Of a stretch of 64,000 bases of DNA, positions 36,416-48,883 are shown piece after piece. The stretch comes from Anthonomus grandis grandis (Eukaryota; Arthropoda; Insecta; Coleoptera; Curculionidae). Every line of letters begins with the position of its first letter. Position 1 is the first letter of the stretch. The notes below the pieces were generated by a model. That model searched no databases and had not been told where the DNA came from. It saw only the letters and a list, made by a program, of their open reading frames with translations. The stretch is from NCBI RefSeq assembly GCF_022605725.1, contig NC_065548.1, positions 39,735,131 to 39,799,130 on the forward strand, written 5' to 3'. A program made the translations under genes and the position numbers.

Positions 36416-39048
36416 TGTAGCGCGTAACTCGGGTCAAACCAATTTATTTCCAACCCATGTGAGTCATACCTACTATCCAACCACAAAAAAATTACTAAAT
36501 CCAGACAAGCAAATTTTGTTTTAAAAGATTCAGAGATTTGGTGGCCGCCAGCTTTTAGACAGTGGAGAAGGTAGTGGGAGAAATTTTAATAAGAGCGCCA
36601 CTTGATTTAAATATTTTACACCAAACCCTGATATATTATGATGGTAATATAAGCCCCCCCTTAATCAAGAAAATGATGACCTATATTTATGCTTGTACCT
36701 AGATCCTAAAAGCTGAAAATAATTTGGGAAAAACTCAAATAACAATCCATAGGTCCACCAGATTGATATAATCATCCGAGAGTTTACATAGTCACTTCCA
36801 TTTATATAGAAAAAATTAAATTCCACTGAGATATTTAAATTTAGATAATTATTCGAAATGTAATACTGTAGTAATTCTAAATAAATAAAAAATTGATAAA
36901 AGAATTAAAAATTACTTGAGGTATGCTTAAGGCGAGGAATTAGTAAGGAAAAAAAAACAAATCCGCACTGAACTACTGTTCAAGGGGAAAATCCAAAACG
37001 TGATCACGTGTTGTTTACAAGAACTAACTTACTACTAATGACTACTAATTCACAATACCTCACTGGCCCTAAAATACCTTTTACAAACTCTAGTCAAGTC
37101 ACATTAATCTAAATAAAACTTTTAAATAGTAAGGTTCGAATTTAAAAGCCTATTAATGGTATGTTGGTGCAATAAAACCTATTAACCAAAAACCAACATT
37201 ATGACTAAATATGTTACTTGTAGCAAATAACCGATCCCTTACAAGGTGATCCAGGCTCAATGTCAAAATCAATTATGTCGATGCTCGACTCAAATGGAAA
37301 CCCTCAGGTTAATGTTAATAGACTTGGCAAGAACCCCTTAACGTTTTTGTTTTACATAAAAGAAAACCCGTAAAATTCAAATTAATAAATCAACCCCCAA
37401 CCCTAAATCAAACCGTTCAATAAGAGAAAAATAAAATAAAATGTGCAAAAACTTGCGTGTCGTCTAATCTCTTGTGTATTTTGGCTAAGGTAGCTTAACT
37501 CGACAGCTCTGGAACCAGTCAGCTAAAACCAGGGTAACGACCACATGGGCAAGTTGATTTCAGGCAAGTTCCAATCCAAAATCGCAGAGCCACAGTACAA
37601 TGCTCAGTCCAGGCTGTGTTGAGGCTCACTTCAGCCGGTTGCCAACAGTGTTGGGATGACCAGAAGAAACCAGAGAATAGGGAGAGACCAGAGAATAGAG
37701 GAGAGAATGAGAAAAAGGAGAGGCCTCTAAAATAGAGGACAAAAAAAAATCAGTAAAATAAACACACAATCAATTATATGGCAATTACCAACATATTGCT
37801 ACATACCTAAGGTGGTGAGCGAGGCCTAGAGTCTCGTTTTGTGGTTAGAAAATTTCAAAATCCCATAAATGGTGTGGGAGCAGCTGACCAAATCCAAAAA
37901 TATTAGGTCAATCTGAAATCCTCTCGGCTACAACTTCCCACTAGACGTTCATCAAACTAAGCCCCAAAACTTGGGAGGAATATTTTTCCATTCAACCGAA
38001 TTACCGGCAAGATGAACTTAAATTTTCCTTAAAACCACAAAATGTCGACTGTTCTTTCTGATAACGGGATGGCTACAGGCTGGACAAGGAACTGTCAACC
38101 GACCAGACAGTGACAGGTGACCCTGGCAGTGAACTTGTCACTCTCTCTCTTCGACACGATCTGACCCTGCCTCTTGGTGCAAACTACGCGGAACCTCACT
38201 CTATCAAAATAGAAATTCCACAATACCACAGCAAAATGATACTGCTCGAATACTAAAACATGGAAAACTAACAAAATTTTCCCAACGGGGCTACGAAATT
38301 CCAATTTTCCTCTTGCGTCGCTCTGCCTGATTTATGACGCTCCGTCATCCGCCAAATGGAAACCAAACTTTAATGGGAAACAGCAATGCTGCCAAGACTC
38401 CACAACAAGTGTGTCAAGAGTCATTACTGTCAATCACAGTCACTGTCAATCGGCTAGTAGGGTTAGAAACCAGATGTCAAGGCACGTTTATTTACTAAAA
38501 CTTAACTTGAAGAATTGAAGGGAAATATAGCAAGCAAAACTGGGGAGGCCAATTTCAAATCAATTAGGATACCTTGCCCAACATGATTCCGCTATAGAAG
38601 AAAGTATTTGTAAGTTTTCCTACACTAACGGATCACCATCTAAAAGGTCTTATTTACTCCACTCATAGCGCAATCTGTGGCACAACAGCACCCTCTAGAA
38701 GTCCCTCCATACCCCAGACATATACCGGCCTCATAGAAACTCTTGACAAATAAATCTAAGGTCAGAAAGTTCCCAACACCAGGTACATAAATAGGGACTA
38801 AGGAAACATAATACAACTAACTCCACCGAGGTGTGCTGACAGGATAGGGTAGGTAAATACATTCCTAAAAATAATCAAACCCCAAAAGCCTTAAAAAAAA
38901 TAAATTGCATTACTATCAAACCCCAAATTCCATTTATAAAACTGTAAATCACACAACCCTTTCAAGCCGATACCAAAACCCATAAACTTTTGCCCGAATT
39001 TATATGAAATCCCATGTTGCATGCTTAGGGCAAAATCTGCATGTAACA
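36416..39048. mobile_element. 2.6-kb TG...CA insertion with 4-bp target duplication, no genes
   Basis: Starts TGTAGCGCGTAAC and ends GCATGTAACA, with ATGT at 36412-36415 and again at 39049-39052. Removing it restores the expected Harbinger spacing between M-R-P-Y and N-Y-x-L-F-R-A-R-R. Ends and duplication fit an LTR retrotransposon, a very long solo LTR, or a gutted LTR element. The interior has no open frame of note. Its plus strand is strikingly poor in T and rich in A and C around 36950-38700, unlike the surroundings. A short tandem AGACCAGAGAATAG occurs near 37668-37700. Confidence 0.6.
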
Positions 39049-39052
39049 ATGT

Positions 39053-39472
39053 ATGCGTCTTTTGTTACATATGGTCTCATTTTCACATTTTTACTCTTAG
39101 CGAAAGCCTCATCGGCCACGAAAGTAAATGGCATTGGTTAATGATAATAAATTAAAGTTAAGGAGCGGTCTTTTATTTGGAATGTTTAGCGAACCAGAAA
39201 ATAACTTCTTATGTTGTTATGTTTATGAGCATACCTATGGCTGGTCTGCTATATGCTCCAACAACGACAGTAATGAAACAGTAATTTGCGTCAGGTACAC
39301 AAAGTGAAACAATAGATAAGTAATTTTTGTACCTATAAAATTGTGATCCCGAATAATCACGTTTAACTAATCTCACATGTTTTCCGTCAATGGTCCGAGA
39401 CAGCTTTGGCCTAGGCGTAGTTTCAGCGGCAAAAAATCTGTAAATAAAATGTGTAAAAACTCTAATAAACAA
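39053..39472 (-). pseudogene. Harbinger transposase, catalytic N-terminal part
   Basis: R-T-I-D-G-K-H-V-R-L at about 39360-39390 gives the first catalytic Asp of DDE_4. G-S-Q-F-Y-R-Y-K-N-Y, then D-A-N-Y-C-F-I-T-V-V-V-G-A-Y follows (the D in V-D-V-G is replaced by Val-Val). After the stop at 39209 a new frame reads K-L-F-S-G-x-L-N-I-P-N-K-R-P, then L-P-M-P-F-T-F-V-A-D-E-A-F-A and K-M-R-P-Y, up to the insertion. An acceptor-like TTATTTACAG at about 39440 suggests an upstream exon that is lost. Role: cut-and-paste at TWA targets. Confidence 0.8.
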
Positions 39473-39589
39473 TTCTGAGTCATTACAAAATCATATGAAA
39501 TTTGGTGGTGGCAGCAATATGACGAAATCCCTTAGAATCGTTGATCGAAGTTAACATATACTTGTATATATTGGCGAAAGTTGTGAGTT

Positions 39590-40773
39590 CAAAAAAGATG
39601 GAAGTCTGTACGAGATGCATTTATCAGGGAAGTCCGTCTGCAAAAACAGCCCAGTGTAAGCAAACGAAGAAACGCTAGATATATATTAATATAAAATATA
39701 TTTCAATCAATTGCAATTTTTACTGGATACCTTAGAGGAACGGTCGTAAGTATTTAATTTTAATTGAGATTGAAAAATACTTATTGGGAATGCAAAATAA
39801 GTAACATGACCTCAGTCAGCGACTCAACCAACTATATTTTAGTTGAGGCAAGAGTGGCTGAACTCTCGTTTAAATATCCATTAATTTCATCAATTGATAT
39901 TTTTTTAAATAATTATGTTAATTTCATTATTACGAACAAGTAAAAAGGTAAACACAAAAGTCATAAAAGCAAAACAATATGTTAAAATATTAAAGTAAAA
40001 AATGGGGCACCTCTAAGTTCCATGTTATCGCCTTGTAATTATAGTTCAGATCTGCTCGATAGTGGAAATTTTAGCGCTATAGCGCTTTTATTTTGCAATC
40101 CCAATATAAATAATTTTTGGGAGTTTTAGACCCTGATGCCTATTTAATGTTATTTTCCAGAACCCCTACAAACTTCAATACTGTAGAGAGGCAAATAGCG
40201 GTGATGAAACTAATAAGGAAGATCTTGAATCTACAGACGTCATGTCCGTTACATGTGATGTAGCTGGTTCAACATCATCTAGTCAGAATCTGCAACCAAT
40301 TCGACGATGTTTTATAAAAAGGGCAATTTTTCAAAATTTTTCAAAACAATTTTCAGTATGAAGTTATTCAGCACATCAAGTCACAAAAATGTAATTAGGA
40401 AAATGAGGCAAATGATGATAAGTTATTTCTGTTATCCCTTTTACCCCTGTTCATGAAGTTGGATGATCGTACTAAAATATGGGCTCGCATGAAATTCATA
40501 GAAACGATGCAGCAAGAGATCACTTTTGGCACATCTTGGTCATCAATATCTAATACAATTCATATTCCTGCACATCATCCACCAAGCAATAATACTGCAC
40601 ATTTCCAATTAAATAGTAATAATCCTACCTACACACAAATGACTAATGATATCGCTATATATCCGTCATTCCACAATACTATTTCAAACTATAATAATCC
40701 ATTGTCTAATAAAATGGGACATCTCCCAATGTCTAGCAATACTTCGGTGTCATATCCACAACAAAATATATAA
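39590..40773 (+). pseudogene. MADF-BESS protein of the Harbinger element
   Basis: Exon-like segment at 39590-39665 reads K-R-W-K-S-V-R-D-A-F-I-R-E-V-R-L, the end of a MADF (Myb/SANT-like) DNA-binding domain. After an apparent intron (acceptor TTTTCCAG ending near 40161) the sequence continues P-Y-K-L-Q-Y, an acidic/Ser linker, then the BESS motif D-D-K-L-F-L-L-S-L-L-P-L-F-M-K-L (40413-40460), which runs into the open frame 40453-40773 with an Asn/His/Pro-rich tail. MADF-type proteins act as DNA-binding partners of Harbinger transposase. Frameshifts and a TAA near 40395 break this copy. A co-opted or host gene is less likely given the paired transposase. Confidence 0.7.
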
Positions 40774-41049
40774 TAAACTAACCCAACCATTGTCCGAGTA
40801 GAACAACTTCTGCAGTGGAACCACCAGAAGAATCTTAATAATCTTAATAATGTTTAATTTGTTTAGTAATGTGTTATTTATTTCTTCTTATTTATTATTT
40901 TCTTCTTCTAACTGCTTAGTTGAAAGTTATTAGTGTTCTTAAAAGTTGCTTTACATCGTCATTTGCCATTTTACCATATAACTATACAAAATTAATAATA
41001 TTGTAAGTATTTTAGTGTATGGTCTGCTTTATTATACAATGATTCTAAA

Positions 41050-41083
41050 GAGACCTTATTAGATAAAAATCTAATAAGGTCTC
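41050..41083. repeat. Perfect 15-bp hairpin with AAAA loop
   Basis: GAGACCTTATTAGAT (41050-41064) and its exact reverse complement (41069-41083) enclose AAAA. It lies about 280 bp past the MADF-BESS stop and could be part of a transposon subterminus or an RNA 3' structure. Confidence 0.75.
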
Positions 41084-41474
41084 GCAAAGGAATGTTTTTA
41101 TTTTTTTACATCTATGAGAACACTATTTATTGTAAGTACAGGATATTTTTGAATCTAAAAGCTTGTAATAGTAAGTAAATAGGTACGTACGGCTACAATC
41201 TTCCTTTGTGCCATTTTTCACTAATTTGTTTTTACTTGGTATCAGTTAAAAAACTAAATTTATAGAGAGCACTTTGTGTCGATGTTTTATTACTATAGGA
41301 AACCATACCCAAAAATGTATTCATTTAATTATATATGATAATAAAAGGATAAGGTTATCAATAGACTCCATTAGACTCCATAAGATAGAAAGCAAAAACA
41401 AAGGTGGCACGGGAAGTTTAACAAAAGCGGCGGTTGTTGGAATCACGCGACCTCCGGTAATCTGTCTAAGGCTA

Positions 41475-41526
41475 CGGCCAAGCTTGCGACGTGGTCGCTG
41501 CGACAAAAACGTTGCGATCCAGACGC
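41475..41526 (+). repeat. Second Harbinger terminal repeat
   Basis: GCCAAGCTTGCGACGTGGTC and following bases match 35868-35921 in the same orientation (roughly 86%). It is followed by a Harbinger transposase N-terminus on the plus strand, so it marks the 5' end of a separate Harbinger copy. Confidence 0.6.
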
Positions 41527-41619
41527 TGTATTGAAAAATTTTTACACGTGGCCGCACTTATAAACTGGCGACAGCGTTTTTTTTACTCCATTTCTAGTTC
41601 AAAGATGGAAATATTTGAA

Positions 41620-41895
41620 GAAAAAGGGACGAAAAGGAAAATACGGTATTTATTCAGTTAATACACAAAGACTCACATGTGGTTAGTTTCACATATGGTT
41701 TAGTATTCTCAGAAACCATGAAAAAAGGTTGTTTTGTACTTCAGAATTAATGTATCTTCATTTGACGAAATTTGTTCTTACGTGAAAGAAGGTATACAGA
41801 GGCAAAAAATAAGATTCAATAATGCTATTTCATTTGCAGAAAGACTTGCACTTACGGAAAAATAGAGCTATAGTATCTGCTAACAGTTAAAGGAA
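41620..41895 (+). pseudogene. Harbinger transposase N-terminal fragment (second copy)
   Basis: Plus-strand frames read Y-F-R-I-N-V-S-S-F-D-E-I-C (about 41737-41775) and F-N-N-A-I-S-F-A-E-R-L-A-L-T-E-K-Y (about 41817-41865, last residue in a shifted reading). These are the N-terminal helices that precede the HTH in Harbinger transposases (the E-R-L-A-L-T-L-R-F-L-A motif). The rest is missing; a non-LTR ORF1 remnant follows at 41930. Confidence 0.65.
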
Positions 41896-41929
41896 GACTT
41901 ACAAGGGAAAATATATCAGCTTCGACGTG

Positions 41930-42308
41930 AAAACTAGTTACTTAAGATAGAGGTTGCCAAATTAAAGGCAAAACTACAGAAAATAGAAAAAGAAACAAAC
42001 TAATACTGCACGGACTAGAAGAAGGAGAAAAAGAGGATCCACAGGGTGACATAATAGCTTGTCTAGATTTATTTAATAGTAAACTAGGCTTAAATTGTCG
42101 GTTTGATGATTTTTGAAACGTGTACCGACTGGGTAAACCATTTAGTGGCCAAACAAGACCTGTGTCGGTTGAAACTAACAATTATTTTTTACGCCAAGAT
42201 ATTTTAAAACACGCTAAAAAGCTGAAAGGAACAAAGATATTCATTGCTCCCGAGTACACCAAAGAAAGGAAATTTACTTGTAAATACCTTAAAAACCCTC
42301 CAAAATAA
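41930..42308 (+). pseudogene. Non-LTR ORF1p fragment (coiled coil and RRM)
   Basis: A coiled-coil end (K-L-K-A-K-L-Q-K-I-E-K-E-T) leads, across a frame change, into L-H-G-L-E-E-G-E-K-E-D-P (42006 onward), D-L-F-N-S-K-L-G-L-N-C, V-Y-R-L-G-K-P, T-R-P-V-S-V-E, Y-F-L-R-Q-D-I-L-K-H-A-K-K-L-K-G-T-K-I-F-I. This is the L1-type ORF1p RRM with its R-P-V-x-V-x-F strand, found in insect CR1/jockey-like elements. An in-frame TGA occurs at about 42114. ORF2 is absent downstream. It would bind the element RNA as a chaperone. Confidence 0.75.
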
Positions 42309-44404
<2,096 letters not shown>

Positions 44405-44778
44405 TACAGGGTGTCCCAAAATTAGTGGACGAAACGCGAACCCTGTATTCTTTGGTCAAAAATAACCTCACTTTTTCCTATAAACATATATCGGCAAACG
44501 CCCCCCAAGAGAGCTACGCCCCTATTAAAGGGGGCACCTGAAGATGGTTTTTTCCACTTATTTTCGAAACGGGTAAATATAAAAATTTTAAATGTTGGTA
44601 TTCTCCCAATTTTGATATGCTGAATTTAGTTGTCATTTCACAATTTTTAATATTTAGTCAGGTGGGTATCATTTAGGGGGTAAGCCTAAAAAAATACTTA
44701 AAAAAAATTGTTTGCAAAGTTTTTGCTTTTTTTTCTTTAAATTTTAAAAACTTAAAGCTTTTTACGTAAAAAAGTACC
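44405..44778 (+). repeat. Left long TIR of element A
   Basis: Inverted match to 46384-46723, from TACAGGGTGTC through the CCATCTTCAGGTGCCCCC segment to a TTTTACGTAAAAA palindrome and GTACC. A few tens of bases differ near the inner end. Confidence 0.88.
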
Positions 44779-44928
44779 TCTTGATCAATAACGCTAGGAA
44801 ATACCATTTTCGAGAAAAACGCATTTAAAAATAACGCTGCATAGTATTATTAATAACAATTTTTATTAAAACTCAATAGCACGCTTCAAAAATAAATTGA
44901 CAAATAAAATTGCAAACAGATAAAAATA

Positions 44929-46314
44929 CTAATTTATTTGAGGCAAATGTTCAAACAAGTTTCCGTTTTCCTAAATGCATAACCTGGATCTTTTTTGAAT
45001 GTTTTGGGTCGATCTAAGAATTTCAAATCGGTTTTCTCTTATTTGGCCTGCAGCTGCGAGAATTCGCCTCTGAAGCTTTATTGGAGTATCAATTTCGGTG
45101 GCATAAATAATATTGCACATATTACCTCAAAGATAATAATCCAGAGGATTAAGGTCGGGCGATTGTGCAGGCCAGTTTATTGGACCACCTCGGCCTATCC
45201 ATCTGCCTGTAAAATTATTATCCAGCCAGTTTCTCACCTGTCGGCTGTAGTGAGCTGGTGCCCCATCGTGCTGAAAAATCATTACCAGCCGAGTTTCTAT
45301 GGGAACATCGTTCAGTAAATCTCTGAGATTGTTTTGAAGAAAATTTAAATAATGACGACCAGTTAACCTGTGTGGCAAAATAATTGGGCCTATCAATTTA
45401 TCTCCTATCAAACCCGCCCATACGTTAAAGGAAAATCTATGCTGAAAGTTAGTTCGTCGAACTACTCTCGGATTCTCGATGCTCCAAAAATGAGTATTAC
45501 GGCTGTTAAAGCCCTTACTCCTAGAAAAAGTTGCCTCATCTAGCCACAAAATTTTTTGACGAAGATTTGGGTGATTTAAAATCCAATGACAAAAGTCTAC
45601 TCGAGCTGGAAAATCTTCTTCTTCTAACTCCTAAACCCTTTTATAATGGAAAGGATGGTATCCTAATATCTTAGTCATTCTTCCAATCTGAAATTATTTT
45701 TAAATATTTTAAATTGCATAGAAAATAAGCCTAAACCTTAGTAAGCCACTAAACATTGCAGTTGGTCGTCAAAAGGATTTGTTTTGGGGTGTTTGATGTT
45801 TGTGATAAGACTTATTCAAGTAAATAAAGTAAATAATAATAATAATAGTAATTAGAGTATTTTGAAATATTTAATGCGATCCGACGATAATAAATAATAA
45901 CAACACTATTTATACCAATCTCAATTTTCAGTTATAAGTACTTTAAATTTAATTTTTTGGATAACAAATTAGGTACTTAATTATTTATTTATCATATTTA
46001 ATTTTACTTACATTTGACTTTGGGATATTGGTAATCTCTTCTAGGGTTCTCAATGATATTTGAGGGTTTTCTTCAATTAAATTCAGTACTTCCCCATAAC
46101 CATCATTTTCAATTGGTCTTCCTTGCCCTCGAGCACGTTCGAAGGATTCATATTCAAGTAAAATTCTATGAATTCTAACAAAAACTTTCCAATGTGGAAG
46201 CCTTCTTGCAGGAAACCTTCGCCGATACTGTCGTGCAGCGGCATGTGCGTTTCCATTGCAAAACCCATACATAAAATGAATATCTACTTTTTCACGGGTC
46301 GAAAAGTTTTCCAT
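44929..46314 (-). pseudogene. Tc3-like transposase of element A, lightly damaged, one intron
   Basis: Exon 1 (46314-46012; 101 codons) starts M-E-N-F-S-T-R-E-K and holds the DUF4817-type helix-turn-helix (F-M-Y-G-F-C-N-G-N-A-H-A-A, then F-P-A-R-R-L-P). Donor GTAAGT at 46011 and acceptor TTTCAG ending 45688 bound a 324-bp intron. Exon 2 has L-W-L-D-E-A-T-F-S-R (first Asp), F-Q-H-D-G-A-P-A-H-Y-S (second Asp), Q-S-P-D-L-N-P-L-D-Y-Y (third), and ends F-E-H-L-P-Q-I-N at 44929. Lesions: one extra base in a T-run near 45650, and three nonsense codons (after K-R-V, after L-D-Y-Y-L, after R-L-C-I). Catalytic residues are all kept. Confidence 0.85.
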
Positions 46315-46383
46315 AGTTAAAAAGATATTAACAATTTGAATACAAAATGACAACTAATCAATTATAATAAATGTTAATGTCAT

Positions 46384-46723
46384 GGTACTTTTTTACGTAA
46401 AAAGCTTCAAATTTTTAAAATTTAAAAAAAAAAAATACAAAAACTCACCCTCTAAATGATACGCACCTGACTAAATAATGAAAATTATGAAATGACAACT
46501 AAATTCAGCATATCAAAATTGAGAGAATACCAAAATTTAAAATTTTTATATTTACCCGTTTCGAAAATAAGTGGAAAAAACCATCTTCAGGTGCCCCCTT
46601 TAAAAGGGGCGTAGCTCCCTTAAGGGGCGTTTGCCAATATATGTTTATAGGAAAAAGTGAGGTTATTTTTGACCAAAGAATACAGGGTTTGCATTTCGTC
46701 CACTAATTTTGTGACACCCTGTA
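46384..46723 (-). repeat. Right long TIR of element A
   Basis: Inverted copy of 44405-44778, ending GTGACACCCTGTA followed by TA. Confidence 0.88.
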
Positions 46724-46725
46724 TA

Positions 46726-47655
46726 TTAAGTAAATCAATAAAGCATATATACGATTAAAATTATCTTATAGTTTTTTGACCCTGTTGTTTAATGATCCTC
46801 CATCCTTGGTCAACTCTTCTCAATGTCCTTTCGATCGAACTTGCGATACAAAGAAATCCGATAGCAATATGAACAGCTAAGCTCATTACTGGAAAAAAAC
46901 TGTTACTTCTAGGACAATATCGCCCAAATCTAACTTCTGAAAATATTTAGTTTTTCAATTTTTGTTTTTTCGATAATGATACCACAATTCAGTCTCTCCT
47001 AAAAAGCTTTCAAGACCGTCGAACTTCATGAAGTTTTTAGAAAGATCGATAAAGTTTGAATCATGTTAGCTGGCGTAAGTGCAATTAAGAATATGCTGAC
47101 AAGTTTTCTTCAGAAAACCCTTTTAGTGGAGCTATGAATAAATCTATATAAGGGATCAGAAGCAACCTTTTCCAAAATTGGACGTCATTAGATGCAGGAT
47201 GATTCCAGCGATGTTTTTGACTATTATGGTTCTTCGCAGTACCAATCTTTACTTTTCTGTAATGAAGATGGAATCAGTCAAAAGTTCTTCAATTTCAATA
47301 TCTAAATTTTTTCGATGATCTTTTAATTTTAATGATTGTTTGATTTGAAATTTGTTTTGTGCAACCAAGAAGGTACCTCTTTGATTGTAAAATATTGACA
47401 ACCGGCTCAAGATAAAAGGAATATTTTGATATTAGAGACAATAAAGGATGATTGATTTACTGCTGAATGCAGCTGGAAGGTAGTCGTTTTTGTTGAGCTG
47501 TTCGCTTTTGTGGATAGTACTTTTAATCCATCGACAATGCTGACTAAATCGTCTTTAAAAATTGCAATTCTCTAGTACTTTTCTAATGACTTTTGCCTTT
47601 TTTAATTAACTCAATTACCTGTTAAATTTGTTTTTCTATTAAAATAATCTTCTGT
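46726..47655 (-). other. Uncertain stretch, possible decayed coding sequence
   Basis: On the minus strand, segments such as A-V-H-I-A-I-G-F-L-C-I-A-S-S-I-E-R-T-L (46800-46885) and longer stop-poor runs in 47250-47580 have better than random amino-acid make-up. I cannot assign them to a family, and no splice or start signals support a gene. Confidence 0.25.
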
Positions 47656-48120
47656 TTAACAAGACATTATATTTTTCTTATTAGATGTTAAAGCATGCAA
47701 GCCTCCAACGGATCTTCTTCTATTTGATTGAGGAATTTTATTTTTTCTTGTTTCATTTCCACGTGTGCGCACTATTATACTACTGGTAGTAGCTTCACTA
47801 GCTTCTCTATGAGGTAGGAGTTTTGTAGTACTGCTGGAGGATATAACTAAAACCTTTTTCAACAATAGATTTTGTAAGAAAAGATTGTCTACTCCATTGA
47901 GAACTATGTCAGGGGGTGCAGGTCCTCCTCCAGTTAAATAAATCTCCTTCTTGTGTTCTTCAATTTTTTTCCTAATATCCTTTTTTTTATTGTCGTACAA
48001 CCTTTTGAGTTGATCGTGACTTCTAGATGCCAAAATAGGCGTTGAATTGTTAAACTCAGATTCATTTTTTTCCATATTTCAGCTTTCTCTTCAATGCTAG
48101 TTCTAAGCGGGTGAAAAGTA
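47656..48120 (-). pseudogene. Myb/SANT-like DNA-binding protein fragment
   Basis: Open frame 48075-47656 (139 codons). R-S-H-D-Q-L-K-R-L-Y-D-N-K-K-K-D-I-R-K-K and K-K-E-I-Y-L-T-G-G-G-P-A-P-P are the third helix and T-G-G-G-P tail of Myb/SANT-like (Myb_DNA-bind_5) domains. These are found in MSANTD3-like proteins and in Harbinger accessory proteins. The preceding helix (K-A-E-I-W-K-K) lies upstream, one base out of frame across an A-run near 48063-48070, and helix 1 is not recognisable. A basic tail R-G-N-E-T-R-K-N-K follows. It may be a relic of another Harbinger element or a pseudogene of a host transcription factor. Confidence 0.65.
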
Positions 48121-48714
48121 GGGGATCCTTATCACCTTTTTTTTGCCATTATAAACAAAAAAATTGCCAAAACCACTCAATTTTTACTACAACTTAAGTT
48201 ACAGTTATAAACATAAGTTTTAAATTATTAAAAAATTATTAACTTTAAGTTAAAAATTAACTTTTTGTTTATAATATTTATTTTTATTTTCTTTTTGTAA
48301 CCTCAAAATCCCATAAATCTATCTGATGTGCTTTTGTAGCTTTTTGTAAGCTAACAGTGTTGCCATATCATAAATCCAGATTAGATAATTCCCATACGAT
48401 GTATTATAAGCAAAGAAGATTCATGTAATCTCAATTTGCTAAGTACGTTTATATTTTAAGATGATGCGTACGGGCCTTAGTGTAGTTTTAATCTGGTTTC
48501 TTGCTGGCAGTGATATATACTTTTGAAATTATGTTCCTTGGAAAATTAGAAAGAAAATGTTACAAGATTTGTATGGTAATATTTAATTTAAGTTAACCGC
48601 CGATGGTCTTTTGTGAAGTAAATTAATGTCTTAAGTTTATGAAAGCGGATGCTTTCAAGGCCGGCGGTTATGTTTCGTCTGCAATTGTAAACAATATTTA
48701 TTATGATGATGGGG
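48121..48714. other. Intergenic AT-rich sequence, nothing recognised
   Basis: No gene or element end identified between the Myb-like fragment and the minus-strand Gypsy remnant. Confidence 0.45.
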
Positions 48715-48883
48715 CTACTTGATTTTCAGCAACTGGTATGCCTCTTGGAATATCCGTGACTCAAAATTTCTTCCTTGGACTGAATATATCTCTCTGGGAA
48801 CATCTAATCGACATATCTAGTTCTGGAACAGCACTTCAGCTATTGCCGTTGCTTCTGAGTTTTGAATCGGATAAACTTTAGGC
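48715..48883 (-). pseudogene. Gypsy integrase core, downstream part
   Basis: Minus strand: K-V-Y-P-I-Q-N-S-E-A-T-A-I-A-E-V-L, then I-C-R-L-D-V-P-R-E-I-Y-S-V-Q-G-R-N-F-E-S. Active enzymes have S-D-Q-G-R-N-F-E-S here, so the second catalytic Asp is Val. It directly continues the core start at 50431 once the insertion is removed. Confidence 0.78.

Larger units (their letters stand above)
35868..41083 (-). mobile_element. Harbinger (PIF) DNA transposon with divergent MADF-BESS gene
   Basis: Transposase on the minus strand (39472 to 36099, split by an insertion) and a MADF-BESS protein on the plus strand (39590-40773), head to head as in animal Harbinger elements. The left terminus is a GC-rich repeat at 35868-35921 (GGCTAAACTTGCGACCTGG). 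The matching inverted right end was not found, so the right limit is arbitrary. Confidence 0.7.
44405..46723 (-). mobile_element. Mariner/Tc3-like transposon with long TIRs (element A)
   Basis: A 2,319-bp element starting TACAGGGTGTCCCAAAATTA and ending inversely CACCCTGTA, flanked by TA at 44403-44404 and 46724-46725. The TIRs are 374 bp on the left and 340 bp on the right and clearly similar over most of their length. The transposase gene fills the space between them on the minus strand. Confidence 0.9.

Noticed and set aside
41274..41557. Opposed open frames over the second Harbinger terminus
   Set aside because: Caused by the GC-rich terminal repeat; neither strand shows a protein family.
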